Source of the DNA: Syntrophaceae bacterium
Lineage (GTDB): Bacteria; Desulfobacterota; Syntrophia; Syntrophales; Smithellaceae
Direction of reading: 5' to 3'
Length of the DNA: 6,741 nt
Assembly (NCBI GenBank): GCA_003506745.1
Contig: DNYQ01000133.1
Coordinates: 3,153 to 9,893, forward strand
Positions 1-6,413 of this stretch are shown piece by piece (the stretch's first letter is position 1; the number at the start of each line of letters is the position of its first letter). Position numbers and translations under genes: made by a program. The notes beneath the pieces were generated by a model. The model made no database searches. It was not told the DNA's origin and saw only the letters and a program-made list of their open reading frames with translations.

Positions 1-867
1 TTAGCTCTTCTTGATGTCGCGGTGAGTGGTGTGAACCAGATATTTCATGGTCTGGAAATGTAAACTGAACTGGTTGGCCATGACGACGGACCGATGATGG
101 CCGCCGGTGCATCCCACGGCAATGGTCAGACGGGATTTGCCCTCCCTGGCATAAAGAGGGATGACATAATTCATCATATCGATGGCTTTCTTCATGAATT
201 CTTTGCACTGCCGGTTATCCAGAACATACCTTTCCACGGCCGGATGATGACCGTCAAGATTTTTCAATTCTTCAACGTAATAGGGATTGGGTAAAAATCT
301 GACATCGATGACCAGATCCGCATCCGACGGCAGGCCATACCGGTAACCAAAAGACATGATGTTGATCACCATTCTCTTCCGGACGGACGACGGCAGAAAT
401 TGTCTTTGAACAATATCTTTCAGTTGATGCACGTTGGATGTTGTCGTATCGATGACCCGGTCGGCCATTTGCCGAAGCAGGGACAGTTTTTCAACTTCCA
501 TCTGGATTCCGTCCATGATGGAGCCTTTTTCCGACAACGGGTGGCTGCGTCTGGTCTCGCTGAAACGGCGCAACAGCGACTCTTCCGTGGCTTCCAGAAA
601 AAGGATTTCAATCCGGTACCCCTTCTCCTTCAGTTGTTCGAAAATGCGCCGGTATTTTTCCAGAAAGCTTTTCTGGCGCAGATCCATAACCATGGCCACC
701 TTTTTGATCTGCGGTGAAGACTGGAGGGTGATGGAAAGGAATTTCGGCAGCAGAACGACGGGGAGGTTGTCCACGCAAAAAAATCCGATGTCTTCAAGCG
801 CCCTGAGCGCGGTGCTCTTACCGGAACCGGACAATCCCGTGATGATAACCACCTGGAGATTTTTCAA
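1..867 (-). CDS. rapZ: RapZ, RNase adaptor / nucleotide-binding protein (YvcJ family)
   Basis: This is a complete 288-residue P-loop protein of the RapZ/YvcJ family, a normal length. Visible landmarks are a Walker A motif GLSGSGKS at residues 11-18, the family segment CVDNLP at 31-36, [10 protein letters not shown] at 102-111, [20 protein letters not shown] at 172-191 followed by LPNPYY, and the C-terminal [10 protein letters not shown] at 252-261. In E. coli, RapZ binds the small RNAs GlmY and GlmZ and directs RNase E to GlmZ, controlling glucosamine-6-phosphate synthase. The C-terminal half carries RNA binding there. Whether those RNAs exist in this organism cannot be told from the window, so the molecular target is open. 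The start codon is TTG, directly after the hprK stop codon. A GAGGT seven bases upstream supports it. The stop codon occupies the first three bases of the window. Identity is very secure; the role in this host is inferred. Confidence 0.96.
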   Translation of the reverse strand: MKNLQVVIITGLSGSGKSTALRALEDIGFFCVDNLPVVLLPKFLSITLQSSPQIKKVAMVMDLRQKSFLEKYRRIFEQLKEKGYRIEILFLEATEESLLRRFSETRRSHPLSEKGSIMDGIQMEVEKLSLLRQMADRVIDTTTSNVHQLKDIVQRQFLPSSVRKRMVINIMSFGYRYGLPSDADLVIDVRFLPNPYYVEELKNLDGHHPAVERYVLDNRQCKEFMKKAIDMMNYVIPLYAREGKSRLTIAVGCTGGHHRSVVMANQFSLHFQTMKYLVHTTHRDIKKS

Positions 868-1755
868 TTATCCGACCTCATGAAACTGTTGTATGGCTTC
901 CATTAGCAGATTTTTGTTGAAATATCCAGTCCGTGAAATACGCACCCGGATAAGCGGCAACCGGGTCCCCATGATTTCCGTTTTGCGCAACCGAAAAGAA
1001 ACCTCATCGTCTTTGCTCCGGCTGACGTCTATGACAAAAGCGAGTTCCGCTTTATTGTTAATTTGAGACCTGTGCCACATCCGGTCAGCCGCCACGATCC
1101 CTGTCTGTCTCGTGTGAATATAATTTTGTATTGCCCTGTGGCCGGAAATGATCAGCCGGCCGCCCTGGTTTTTTCTGATCATCGCCACATCATCCGCTAT
1201 CCAGGCATAACCTTCGCCGACGGCCTGCATCGCGGCCGTCGTTTTGCCGATGCCGCTGGGGCCGGTAATCAGAATGCCCCGGCCGCCAAGCTCCAGCACA
1301 ACGCCGTGAACCGTTACACAATGATGGATTTTTTCCCGAATGATCGCCTTGATCCGGCTTTCCAGGAGGCTTTCATGAAGCGGGGAAGCGGCTGCCGCAA
1401 GGTGATAACTTTGAAGTTGCATCTTCAGGAGAACTGGCAGTGCCGGGCTTTGGGCGAAAATCAGCAACGCAGTCCTGTTTTGGACCAGGCGGGCAAAATA
1501 TTGCCGACGCCAAGGCTCGGAAAGCGCTATAATTTTTTCCCGCGCCCCCGATGAGAAAATTAAAATGGCGCCTTCCCGCAGGGAAGCCGTCACCAAACGC
1601 CTGCAGCATTTGGGGTAAGGCCGGACAACCATCTTCTTCCAGCCGCGCGGTTCAGCGATTTTTTGGATGCCGAGGAAAGGCAGACGGTCGGAAAAGAACT
1701 TTTCCGGGGTGACGGTCTCCTTTTGTGAAGTGTGCCTATACGGCACAGGACTCAT
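868..1755 (-). CDS. hprK: Divergent HPr kinase/phosphorylase-like protein
   Basis: HprK phosphorylates HPr on a serine using ATP and removes that phosphate by phosphorolysis, linking PTS state to carbon control. With the ATG at 1755 the protein has 295 residues. An N-terminal HprK-type domain (about 1-140) precedes the kinase domain. Visible kinase features are TVHGV with the likely catalytic His150, Walker A GPSGIGKTT at 165-173, and IADD with Asp188-Asp189. The family signature (consensus E-I-R-G-x-G-I) reads HTRQTGI at 214-220, losing its Glu and first Gly. The usual PVRPGRN loop is replaced by RVRISRTG around 270-277. Only about 18 residues follow it, roughly 30 fewer than in classical HprK. 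The gene overlaps ptsN by 20 bases. An upstream in-frame ATG at 1800 would give 310 residues and a 65-base overlap, and neither start has a strong ribosome site. Family membership is clear; dual kinase/phosphorylase activity is uncertain. Confidence 0.85.
   Translation of the reverse strand: MSPVPYRHTSQKETVTPEKFFSDRLPFLGIQKIAEPRGWKKMVVRPYPKCCRRLVTASLREGAILIFSSGAREKIIALSEPWRRQYFARLVQNRTALLIFAQSPALPVLLKMQLQSYHLAAAASPLHESLLESRIKAIIREKIHHCVTVHGVVLELGGRGILITGPSGIGKTTAAMQAVGEGYAWIADDVAMIRKNQGGRLIISGHRAIQNYIHTRQTGIVAADRMWHRSQINNKAELAFVIDVSRSKDDEVSFRLRKTEIMGTRLPLIRVRISRTGYFNKNLLMEAIQQFHEVG
875..879 (-). promoter_or_regulatory. Shine-Dalgarno site of rapZ, inside the hprK 3' end
   Basis: GAGGT on the minus strand lies seven bases before the TTG at 867-865. 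It decides the unusual start, because no in-frame ATG is available at the right place. The site is within the last codons of hprK and the two genes abut (TAA followed by TTG), so translational coupling is likely. Confidence 0.7.
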
Positions 1756-2203
1756 CTTGCAAAACGATTGCCTGGTATAAATCGGTTTTTGTTTTCGCAT
1801 CGATAAGCTTTTTACGGAAGTTGGGCGTTTTTAACATTTTGGAAATCTTGGCCAGGGCTTTTAGATGCTGCCCCGTCGAATGCTCCGGCGCCAAAAGCAG
1901 AAAGAAGAGTTGAACCGGCTTCCCGTCAATGGCGTCGAAAGCAATGCCCTGCTGACTGCGTCCGAAGGCGACAACCATTTCATTCAGATCAGAAACCTTG
2001 CCATGCGGGATGGCCACGCCATCCCCAATGCCCGTCGAACCCAGTTTTTCCCGCTGCTGCAATATATCAATGGCCCTGGCCCGGTCAATTTTCAGACCGC
2101 TCGCAATCAAGGGATTCATCAGTTCCGCAAGCACCTCTTGCTTGTTGTTGGACAAGAGATTTTCATTGAGAAATTCAATTTTAAATATTTGATCCAGTCG
2201 CAT
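1736..2203 (-). CDS. ptsN: PTS EIIA-Ntr family protein (nitrogen-regulatory IIA)
   Basis: This 155-residue single-domain EIIA of the fructose/mannitol/nitrogen type is the terminal phosphoacceptor of the nitrogen-PTS relay (EI-Ntr, NPr, EIIA-Ntr). In enterobacteria it regulates potassium transport and stress responses through its phosphorylation state rather than carrying sugar. The diagnostic segment GSTGIGDGVAIPHGK starts at residue 55 and contains the likely phosphorylated His67. A later stretch, PVQLFFLLLAPE followed by HLKALAKISK, matches the rest of the fold. No membrane or IIB/IIC domain is fused. The reading frame opens with a GTG at 2212, but the ATG at 2203 is preferred: AGGTG lies six bases upstream, and the product then begins MRLDQIF, like other PtsN proteins. 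It sits 65 bases downstream of hpf and overlaps hprK, which fits a shared transcript. Its partners HPr/NPr and EI are not in the window. Confidence 0.95.
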   Translation of the reverse strand: MRLDQIFKIEFLNENLLSNNKQEVLAELMNPLIASGLKIDRARAIDILQQREKLGSTGIGDGVAIPHGKVSDLNEMVVAFGRSQQGIAFDAIDGKPVQLFFLLLAPEHSTGQHLKALAKISKMLKTPNFRKKLIDAKTKTDLYQAIVLQDESCAV

Positions 2204-2209
2204 GTGTAA

Positions 2210-2214
2210 CACCT
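2210..2214 (-). promoter_or_regulatory. Shine-Dalgarno site deciding the ptsN start
   Basis: AGGTG on the minus strand is six bases upstream of the ATG at 2203-2201. It overlaps the alternative in-frame GTG at 2212-2210, which argues for the ATG as the real initiation codon. Confidence 0.65.
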
Positions 2215-2268
2215 GACTTTAAAATCCGGGCCATGAAATGACATATCAGTGACTTTTGCAAGTATGCA

Positions 2269-2802
2269 CTAGCTGTTCGTTTCAATATGGGCAAAGTTAC
2301 CGTCATCAAGACGATGAACCAGACTGACTTTTTCCGACGCGGTATCCCGATAGATCAGGAAGCGGGCCTTGCCGCCTTCCAGCTCGAGAACCGCTTCCTC
2401 GAGCGACATGGGTTTTAAGACGACCTTCCGGGTTTCCACCACCTTGGCGGCGGAATACTCCTCTTCCTCCAAACCTTCCGTCGTCTTTGCTCCCACGTGG
2501 CGGATGCTCTTGGGTTTATGCTCTCTGTTTTTTTCTCTTTGCTTCTTAAGTTGTTTTTCAATTTTATCAACACAGCTGTCCACGGCCAGATGCATATCCT
2601 TGGCTTCTTCTTTCGCGTTTACATTCCAGCCGTTGGCGCTCAGATTTATTTCCACGACATTACGAAATTTCTCAGTTGAAAGGATCATATGGACTTCGGC
2701 AGGCACATCGAGATACTTTTTCAATTTAGCAATTCTTTCCTCAGCATAGGTTTTTTGCCAATTCTCACCTTCGCCCGCTCTGAAAGTTACCGAAATATTC
2801 AT
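2269..2802 (-). CDS. hpf: Long-form ribosome hibernation promoting factor (HPF)
   Basis: HPF binds the 30S subunit in slow growth and inactivates ribosomes. The long form also dimerises 70S particles into 100S through its C-terminal domain. The 177 residues show both parts. The N-terminal S30AE/sigma-54-modulation fold covers about 1-95 (start MNISVTFRAG, then VEINLSANGW near 50-59 and DSCVDKIEKQLKKQ near 75-88). A charged linker spans about 90-118 and includes an EEEE run at 112-115. The C-terminal domain covers about 120-175, with VLKPMSLEEAVLELE at 128-142 and LVHRLDDGNFAHIE at 161-174. The length matches long HPF and not the roughly 95-residue short form of Gammaproteobacteria. Older annotations call it sigma-54 modulation protein because of its place after rpoN. 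A strong GGGAGG seven bases upstream fixes the ATG. It has its own candidate promoter in the gap after rpoN. Confidence 0.95.
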   Translation of the reverse strand: MNISVTFRAGEGENWQKTYAEERIAKLKKYLDVPAEVHMILSTEKFRNVVEINLSANGWNVNAKEEAKDMHLAVDSCVDKIEKQLKKQREKNREHKPKSIRHVGAKTTEGLEEEEYSAAKVVETRKVVLKPMSLEEAVLELEGGKARFLIYRDTASEKVSLVHRLDDGNFAHIETNS

Positions 2803-2809
2803 ATTTTTT

Positions 2810-2815
2810 CCTCCC
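2810..2815 (-). promoter_or_regulatory. Strong Shine-Dalgarno site of hpf
   Basis: GGGAGG on the minus strand lies seven bases before the hpf ATG, in an A-rich context. It is the best ribosome binding site in the window and suggests high translation of hpf once transcribed. Confidence 0.85.
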
Positions 2816-2823
2816 TGATAAAA

Positions 2824-2852
2824 TTGGGTAGCCCAAAGACACGTTCGCTACC
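2824..2852 (-). promoter_or_regulatory. Possible alternative hairpins in the hpf leader
   Basis: Two inverted repeats share bases just upstream of the hpf ribosome site. On the minus strand GGTAGC (2852-2847) can pair with GCTACC (2832-2827). Alternatively TTGGG (2836-2832) can pair with CCCAA (2828-2824) across a three-base loop, followed by TTTTAT. Only one can form at a time, and the second resembles a very small intrinsic terminator. The stems are only five to six base pairs, so this may be chance. Confidence 0.3.
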
Positions 2853-2868
2853 GGCAACAAAGGTTAGT

Positions 2869-2897
2869 GGTATAGTGGCGACTAAACCAAATGTCAA
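2869..2897 (-). promoter_or_regulatory. Candidate sigma-70 promoter for hpf-ptsN-hprK-rapZ
   Basis: A perfect -35 box TTGACA (2897-2892), a 17-base spacer and a -10 box TATACC (2874-2869) point toward hpf. The -10 box matches four of six consensus bases and lacks the final T. Transcription would start near 2862, giving a leader of about 60 bases. Its place in the longest gap between genes in the window, after rpoN and before a strong ribosome site, supports it. There is no clear terminator after rpoN, so read-through from upstream is also possible. Confidence 0.55.
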
Positions 2898-2948
2898 CCG
2901 GAATTTTACCCCGTGCCCCTCCTCATCCGCCCTGGTCAACCAATGCCT

Positions 2949-4421
2949 TTAAAAATATTTCTTCCGCTTGGATGATGATAATATCCCCAGCATTTCCCGA
3001 TACTTGGCTACTGTCCTCCTGGCAATATCGATATTCCTGGCCTTTAGTAAATCAACGATTTCACAATCACTGTACGGTTTTTTGGGATCTTCTTTGCCGA
3101 TGAGATGTTTGATTTCCTCTTTAACGCTTTTTGACGCAATGTTTTCACCCGACGTCCGCTGGATGGAGCTGCCGAAAAAATATTTCATTTCAAATATGCC
3201 GCGATGAGAATGCATATACTTATTGGTGACCACCCGGCTGATCGTTGATTCGTGCATTTCCACATCATCGGCGATATTCCTCAAAACCAGCGGCTTTAAA
3301 TAATCAATCCCCTTGTCGAAAAAATCCTTCTGATGCCTGACGATACTTTCGGCGACCTTATAAATCGTTTTCTGCCTCTGCTGAATGCTTTTGATCAGCC
3401 AGGTGGCCGACTGGACCTTGTCCCGGATATATTTCTTGCCGTTTTCTTCTTCCTCGTGGTCCCGCCCGCCGAGTCCGGCCATAATTTCACGGTAAAAGTT
3501 GCTGATCCGCAGCCGCGGCAGGCCGTCATCGTTAAGAACGATTTTATAATCATCTCCCGACTTGACGACATAAACATCGGGGATGATGGACTGGACTTTC
3601 TCCTCCGAATAGATCGCGCCCGGTTTGGGATCCATCTTGCTGATGAGCAGCACGGCGATTTCCACTTCCCGGAGCGGGACCTTCAGTCTGCGGGCGATAT
3701 GAATATAATTTTTCAGCTCCAGATCTTTGAGGTGATCCCGGATGATGGTTTCAATCAGAGGATTTTCCTTGGCCAGCATTCGGGCTTGAATGAGCAGGCA
3801 TTCCTGAAGATTGCGGGCCGCCACGCCGGACGGATCGAATTCCTGGACTTTTTTCAAGACCTTTTCCACCTGGTCTTCACTGACCTTTTCCAGATGGGCA
3901 ATCTCCGTTATCGTGGCGCACAGGTAACCGTTGGGATCAAGATTGCCGACAATCTGAGAACCGATGCGCACTTCCTCTTCGTTAAAGGGAGACAGTTTCA
4001 TCTGCCACATCAGGTGTTCGACAAGCGACGGACTTTCCGTCAAAACGTTATCCAGCGTCGGGGCATCCCCATCAGCCCGGTCATAAGAAACGCCGACCGG
4101 TCCGTAATCTTCCAGGTAATTATTCCAGTCGAACTCTTCGCGGCCGTCGCCTTCGCCCGTCAGTTCGGCGGTGCGCTCAACGGATTTGTTGTCTTCTTTT
4201 TCAACGGACTGAACATCGTCTTCAACATCGGCGCGAATTTCCTCGGCGCTGGCCTCATCCGGCGCGACTTCTTCCAGCAGGGGATTTTCTTCCATTTCCT
4301 GATTGATCGTATCCACCAGCTCCTGGCGCGACAGGATCAGGAGCTTGATCGCCTGCTGCAGCTGCGGCGTCATAATCAGCTGCTGGGACAATTTTAAATT
4401 CTGTTTTAATTCAAAAGCCAT
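2949..4421 (-). CDS. rpoN: RNA polymerase sigma-54 factor
   Basis: Sigma-54 directs core RNA polymerase to -24/-12 promoters, which open only with an ATP-driven enhancer-binding activator. The 490 residues are complete. Region I (1-50) is Gln- and Leu-rich, starting MAFELKQNLKLSQQLIMTPQ and ending at ENPLLEE. Region II (about 52-125) is acidic and variable. The core-binding domain (about 130-310) includes IVGNLDPNGYL at 157-167 and EFDPSGVAARNLQECLL at 194-210. The helix-turn-helix region lies around 380-405 (RNIADDVEMHESTISRVV). The RpoN box ARRTVAKYRE at 467-476, near the C-terminus, recognises the -24 element. All expected regions are present, so it should be functional. The gene begins 27 bases after the lptB stop, with only a modest AGG ribosome site, and is probably co-transcribed with the lpt genes. 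No sigma-54-type promoter was seen by eye in the gaps of this window. Confidence 0.98.
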   Translation of the reverse strand: MAFELKQNLKLSQQLIMTPQLQQAIKLLILSRQELVDTINQEMEENPLLEEVAPDEASAEEIRADVEDDVQSVEKEDNKSVERTAELTGEGDGREEFDWNNYLEDYGPVGVSYDRADGDAPTLDNVLTESPSLVEHLMWQMKLSPFNEEEVRIGSQIVGNLDPNGYLCATITEIAHLEKVSEDQVEKVLKKVQEFDPSGVAARNLQECLLIQARMLAKENPLIETIIRDHLKDLELKNYIHIARRLKVPLREVEIAVLLISKMDPKPGAIYSEEKVQSIIPDVYVVKSGDDYKIVLNDDGLPRLRISNFYREIMAGLGGRDHEEEENGKKYIRDKVQSATWLIKSIQQRQKTIYKVAESIVRHQKDFFDKGIDYLKPLVLRNIADDVEMHESTISRVVTNKYMHSHRGIFEMKYFFGSSIQRTSGENIASKSVKEEIKHLIGKEDPKKPYSDCEIVDLLKARNIDIARRTVAKYREMLGILSSSKRKKYF

Positions 4422-4448
4422 AATCGCCTGTTCTATCGCCGTAAAGCG

Positions 4449-5171
4449 CTACAAATTAAAATCTTCACCAAAATAGAATTTTCTGGCCAGTTCGCTTTTC
4501 GCGATGACCTCCGGTTCTCCATGAACCAGAATGGAGCCCTCATTCACAATATAAGCCCGGTCGCAGCAGGAGAGTGTTTCACGAACATTGTGATCGGAAA
4601 TGATAATGCCGATCCCCTTATTTTTCAATTTCTCAATAATTTTCTGGATATCGGCCACCGCCAGCGGATCAATGCCCGCAAAAGGCTCATCCAGCAGGAT
4701 ATACTTGGGCGACGTCACCAGCGCCCGGGTGATCTCCACTCTTCTTCTTTCCCCGCCGGACAGAGAATAGGCATGGTTTTTCGCAAGCGCCGTCAGGTCC
4801 AGTTCTCCCAGAAGCTCTTTCAGCCTTTCCCGTCTTTCACCGTCGCTGATATCCAGCGTTTCCAAAATCGCCAGGATATTTTCCTCGACGGTCAGCTTGC
4901 GGAAAATCGACGGTTCCTGAGGCAGATAATTCAATCCTTTTCTCGCCCGCATATACATCGGATACCGGCTGATGTCCTCGCCGTTGAGAAATATTTCTCC
5001 GCCGTCCGGTTTGATCAGGCCGACAATCATATAAAAAGTCGTTGTCTTTCCGGCACCGTTGGGCCCCAAAAGGCCCACCACTTCGCCCGGCGAAATGGCC
5101 AGATCAATCCCGTTAACCACTTTTCTTTTATTATAAATTTTAATCAGTCCGTTTGCCGATAAATGACTCAT
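4449..5171 (-). CDS. lptB: LptB, ATPase of the LPS export ABC transporter
   Basis: LptB is the cytoplasmic ATPase of LptB2FGC, which extracts lipopolysaccharide from the inner membrane and pushes it along the Lpt bridge. The 240 residues, a typical length, show every ABC motif: Walker A GPNGAGKT at 36-43, Q-loop Gln85 in LPQEPSIF, signature LSGGE at 137-141, Walker B ILLDEP at 158-163, D-loop AGIDP at 165-169, and switch His194 in SDHNVRETL. LPQEPSIFRKLTVEENI and FAGIDPLAV are characteristic of LptB rather than of general ABC ATPases. The permease genes lptF and lptG are not in this window. The gene starts 22 bases after lptA, with only a weak GGA ribosome site six bases before the ATG, which suggests translation helped by its neighbours. 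Adjacent lptC and lptA make the assignment very firm. Confidence 0.98.
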   Translation of the reverse strand: MSHLSANGLIKIYNKRKVVNGIDLAISPGEVVGLLGPNGAGKTTTFYMIVGLIKPDGGEIFLNGEDISRYPMYMRARKGLNYLPQEPSIFRKLTVEENILAILETLDISDGERRERLKELLGELDLTALAKNHAYSLSGGERRRVEITRALVTSPKYILLDEPFAGIDPLAVADIQKIIEKLKNKGIGIIISDHNVRETLSCCDRAYIVNEGSILVHGEPEVIAKSELARKFYFGEDFNL

Positions 5172-5193
5172 GTTTCATCCGTGGACGGTTTCT

Positions 5194-5748
5194 TTATTTC
5201 TTCTTCTGAGGGTGAATGACGGCCGTAACCCTTCCTGAATTTTCCGCGGTGCACTGTTCGACTTTACCGCGATTTTCATCAACCTGAATCGTAACCTTGC
5301 AGCCTTTAATCACGGTTTTTTCCTGCTGCAAAACCGGATTGCCCGTCATTACAAACTGGGCCGTATCCTGGTAATAAACCGCTTCGTCTCCGGTGGCCAG
5401 TATATCTTTTTGCGTAATGACCACATGACCTTTTAAGACGATTTTTTCAAGATCTCCCGCCTGCTCCACTTCCAGCTTTTCTTTTTTTTCTTTCTTAGCG
5501 CCCGACTCTTTATAGTAAATGGACAATCGATCCGCCTGAACTTTAACATCGCCTTGCGTGGCGACGGCATTTCCCGAAAAAACAACCATTCTGTTGGCCT
5601 GGAACGCCTCCATTTTGTCGGAAACAATTTCAATCGGCTCGTTTTTGCGCAGCATGTTTTTCTGATTCAGGCCGATCTGCGCCCACGCCTGGATGCTCAC
5701 GGTGAAAAGCATCAATAAAACGATGGGATATATTTTTTTAACACGCAT
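5194..5748 (-). CDS. lptA: LptA, periplasmic LPS transport bridge protein
   Basis: LptA forms the periplasmic beta-jellyroll bridge that carries LPS from LptC to LptD. The 184 residues start with a Sec signal peptide: basic MRVKK, a hydrophobic core at about 7-19, and likely cleavage after AWA at 21-23. The OstA-like repeats follow, with EPIEIVSDKMEAFQANRMVV at 37-56 (first strand pair), FSGNAVATQGDVKVQADRLSIYY at 57-79, and LKGHVVITQKDILATGDEAVYY at 105-126. A Lys/Glu-rich insert at 81-95 lies between two strands and is probably a surface loop. The C-terminus ends in lysines. The gene is 12 bases after lptC, with an AAGGA (5759-5755) six bases before the ATG. Overall sequence is loosely conserved in this family, so the name rests on domain pattern, signal peptide and position between lptC and lptB. 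Confidence 0.92.
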   Translation of the reverse strand: MRVKKIYPIVLLMLFTVSIQAWAQIGLNQKNMLRKNEPIEIVSDKMEAFQANRMVVFSGNAVATQGDVKVQADRLSIYYKESGAKKEKKEKLEVEQAGDLEKIVLKGHVVITQKDILATGDEAVYYQDTAQFVMTGNPVLQQEKTVIKGCKVTIQVDENRGKVEQCTAENSGRVTAVIHPQKKK

Positions 5749-5760
5749 GCCTTGTCCTTA

Positions 5761-6315
5761 TCAGTAAATTTTAGCCTTGACGCCGGAAGAAAGAGTCAGC
5801 TCTCCTTTATTTATGAGAATCGACAGGCCAATCCCCCGCAGGGTCATCCTGTCGCTTTCCATCACCACAGGCGCGTCGGTATAGATTTTCTTCTGGGCGT
5901 CGTTGTAGCTCAGATGATCGGTCAGGAATTTTTCTCCCGTGTCCGAAATGATTACCACATGGCCCTTGATTTCAACATCTTTTTTATCCGTCAGCATCTC
6001 GCCCTGATCGCCCGTCATCACGAATGTTTTGCCTTCCGGTGTGGTTAATTTCAGATGAACCTGATCAAACAGGGCCAGGTTGCGTTTTTTTTGATACTGC
6101 GCGGTTTTCGCCTTCACTTCCCAGCGGATATTATCCTGGCCGACTTCCGTAAAAACAAAATCCGCAATGCGGACATCCGCTTCCTCGGGCAATATCTTTA
6201 TGATATTCGCTTTCTTTTCGCCCGTTATCCGCATGACGGCAAAAATGACGGCCCCGGCAAGCACCAGAATGATCACGGTCACTGCGAATATTTTTACTTT
6301 TTTTTGGACGGCCAT
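5761..6315 (-). CDS. lptC: LptC, inner-membrane LPS export anchor protein
   Basis: LptC is a bitopic inner-membrane protein that receives LPS from LptB2FG and hands it to LptA. The 184 residues, close to the usual 190 or so, have a short basic cytoplasmic start (MAVQKKVK), one membrane span at about 9-28 (FAVTVIILVLAGAVIFAVM), and a periplasmic jellyroll domain. Its pattern matches the family: IRWEVKAKTAQY at 63-74, FVMTGDQGEML at 98-108, VEIKGHVVIISDTGEKFLTD at 114-133, LSYNDAQKKIYTDAPVVM at 135-152, and MTLRGIGL at 157-164. It is the first gene of the lpt cluster here; the KDO genes kdsD and kdsC that often precede it are not present in the window. The ATG has AAGGA only two bases upstream, a poor ribosome-site spacing, and a promoter-like sequence reaches almost to the start codon. 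Identity is strong from fold pattern and neighbours. Confidence 0.92.
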   Translation of the reverse strand: MAVQKKVKIFAVTVIILVLAGAVIFAVMRITGEKKANIIKILPEEADVRIADFVFTEVGQDNIRWEVKAKTAQYQKKRNLALFDQVHLKLTTPEGKTFVMTGDQGEMLTDKKDVEIKGHVVIISDTGEKFLTDHLSYNDAQKKIYTDAPVVMESDRMTLRGIGLSILINKGELTLSSGVKAKIY

Positions 6316-6320
6316 GATCC

Positions 6321-6349
6321 TTTATATCACCCGCCATCGTCCCTGTAAA
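6321..6349 (-). promoter_or_regulatory. Candidate sigma-70 promoter immediately before lptC
   Basis: TTTACA (6349-6344), a 17-base spacer and TATAAA (6326-6321) on the minus strand each match five of six consensus bases. The -10 box ends five bases before the lptC ATG, so transcription would begin at or within a base or two of the start codon. That would make a nearly leaderless transcript. The rest of the 98-base gap shows no convincing signal. The match may be fortuitous, with the real promoter further upstream. Confidence 0.4.
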
Positions 6350-6413
6350 GTTATTCAGACACTTTTCGGCCTGCAGACGGATTCAGGCAACTGAAAGTTC
6401 CTTTGGGAAGCGG

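Noticed and set aside
1063..1554. A 163-codon open frame on the plus strand opposite hprK
   Set aside because: The protein it would encode shows no recognisable motif, while the opposite strand carries HprK landmarks throughout this stretch.
2204..2212. GTG start for ptsN three codons upstream
   Set aside because: The AGGTG ribosome site would overlap this GTG, whereas it is correctly spaced from the ATG at 2203, which also gives a family-like N-terminus.
2204..2268. Possible promoter in the hpf-ptsN gap
   Set aside because: TTGCAA occurs but no reasonable -10 box stands at 16-18 bases, and the gap looks like a simple spacer within a transcript.
2803..2948. Sigma-54 (-24/-12) autoregulatory promoter after rpoN
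   Set aside because: I looked for TGGCAC-5-TTGC type elements in this gap and the one before lptC and found none with the invariant GG and GC at the right spacing.
3333..4397. A 354-codon open frame on the plus strand opposite rpoN
   Set aside because: It is fully antisense to an rpoN gene with all expected domains, its product resembles no family I know, and it has no gene-like spacing. It reflects the codon bias of the true strand.
4521..5162. A 213-codon open frame on the plus strand opposite lptB
   Set aside because: It lies entirely within lptB, which has every ABC ATPase motif on the other strand; it is treated as a shadow frame.
6382..6395. Inverted repeat TTCAG-4-CTGAA after the SMR gene as a terminator
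   Set aside because: The stem is only five base pairs and on the minus strand it is not followed by a T-run, so it is not a convincing intrinsic terminator.
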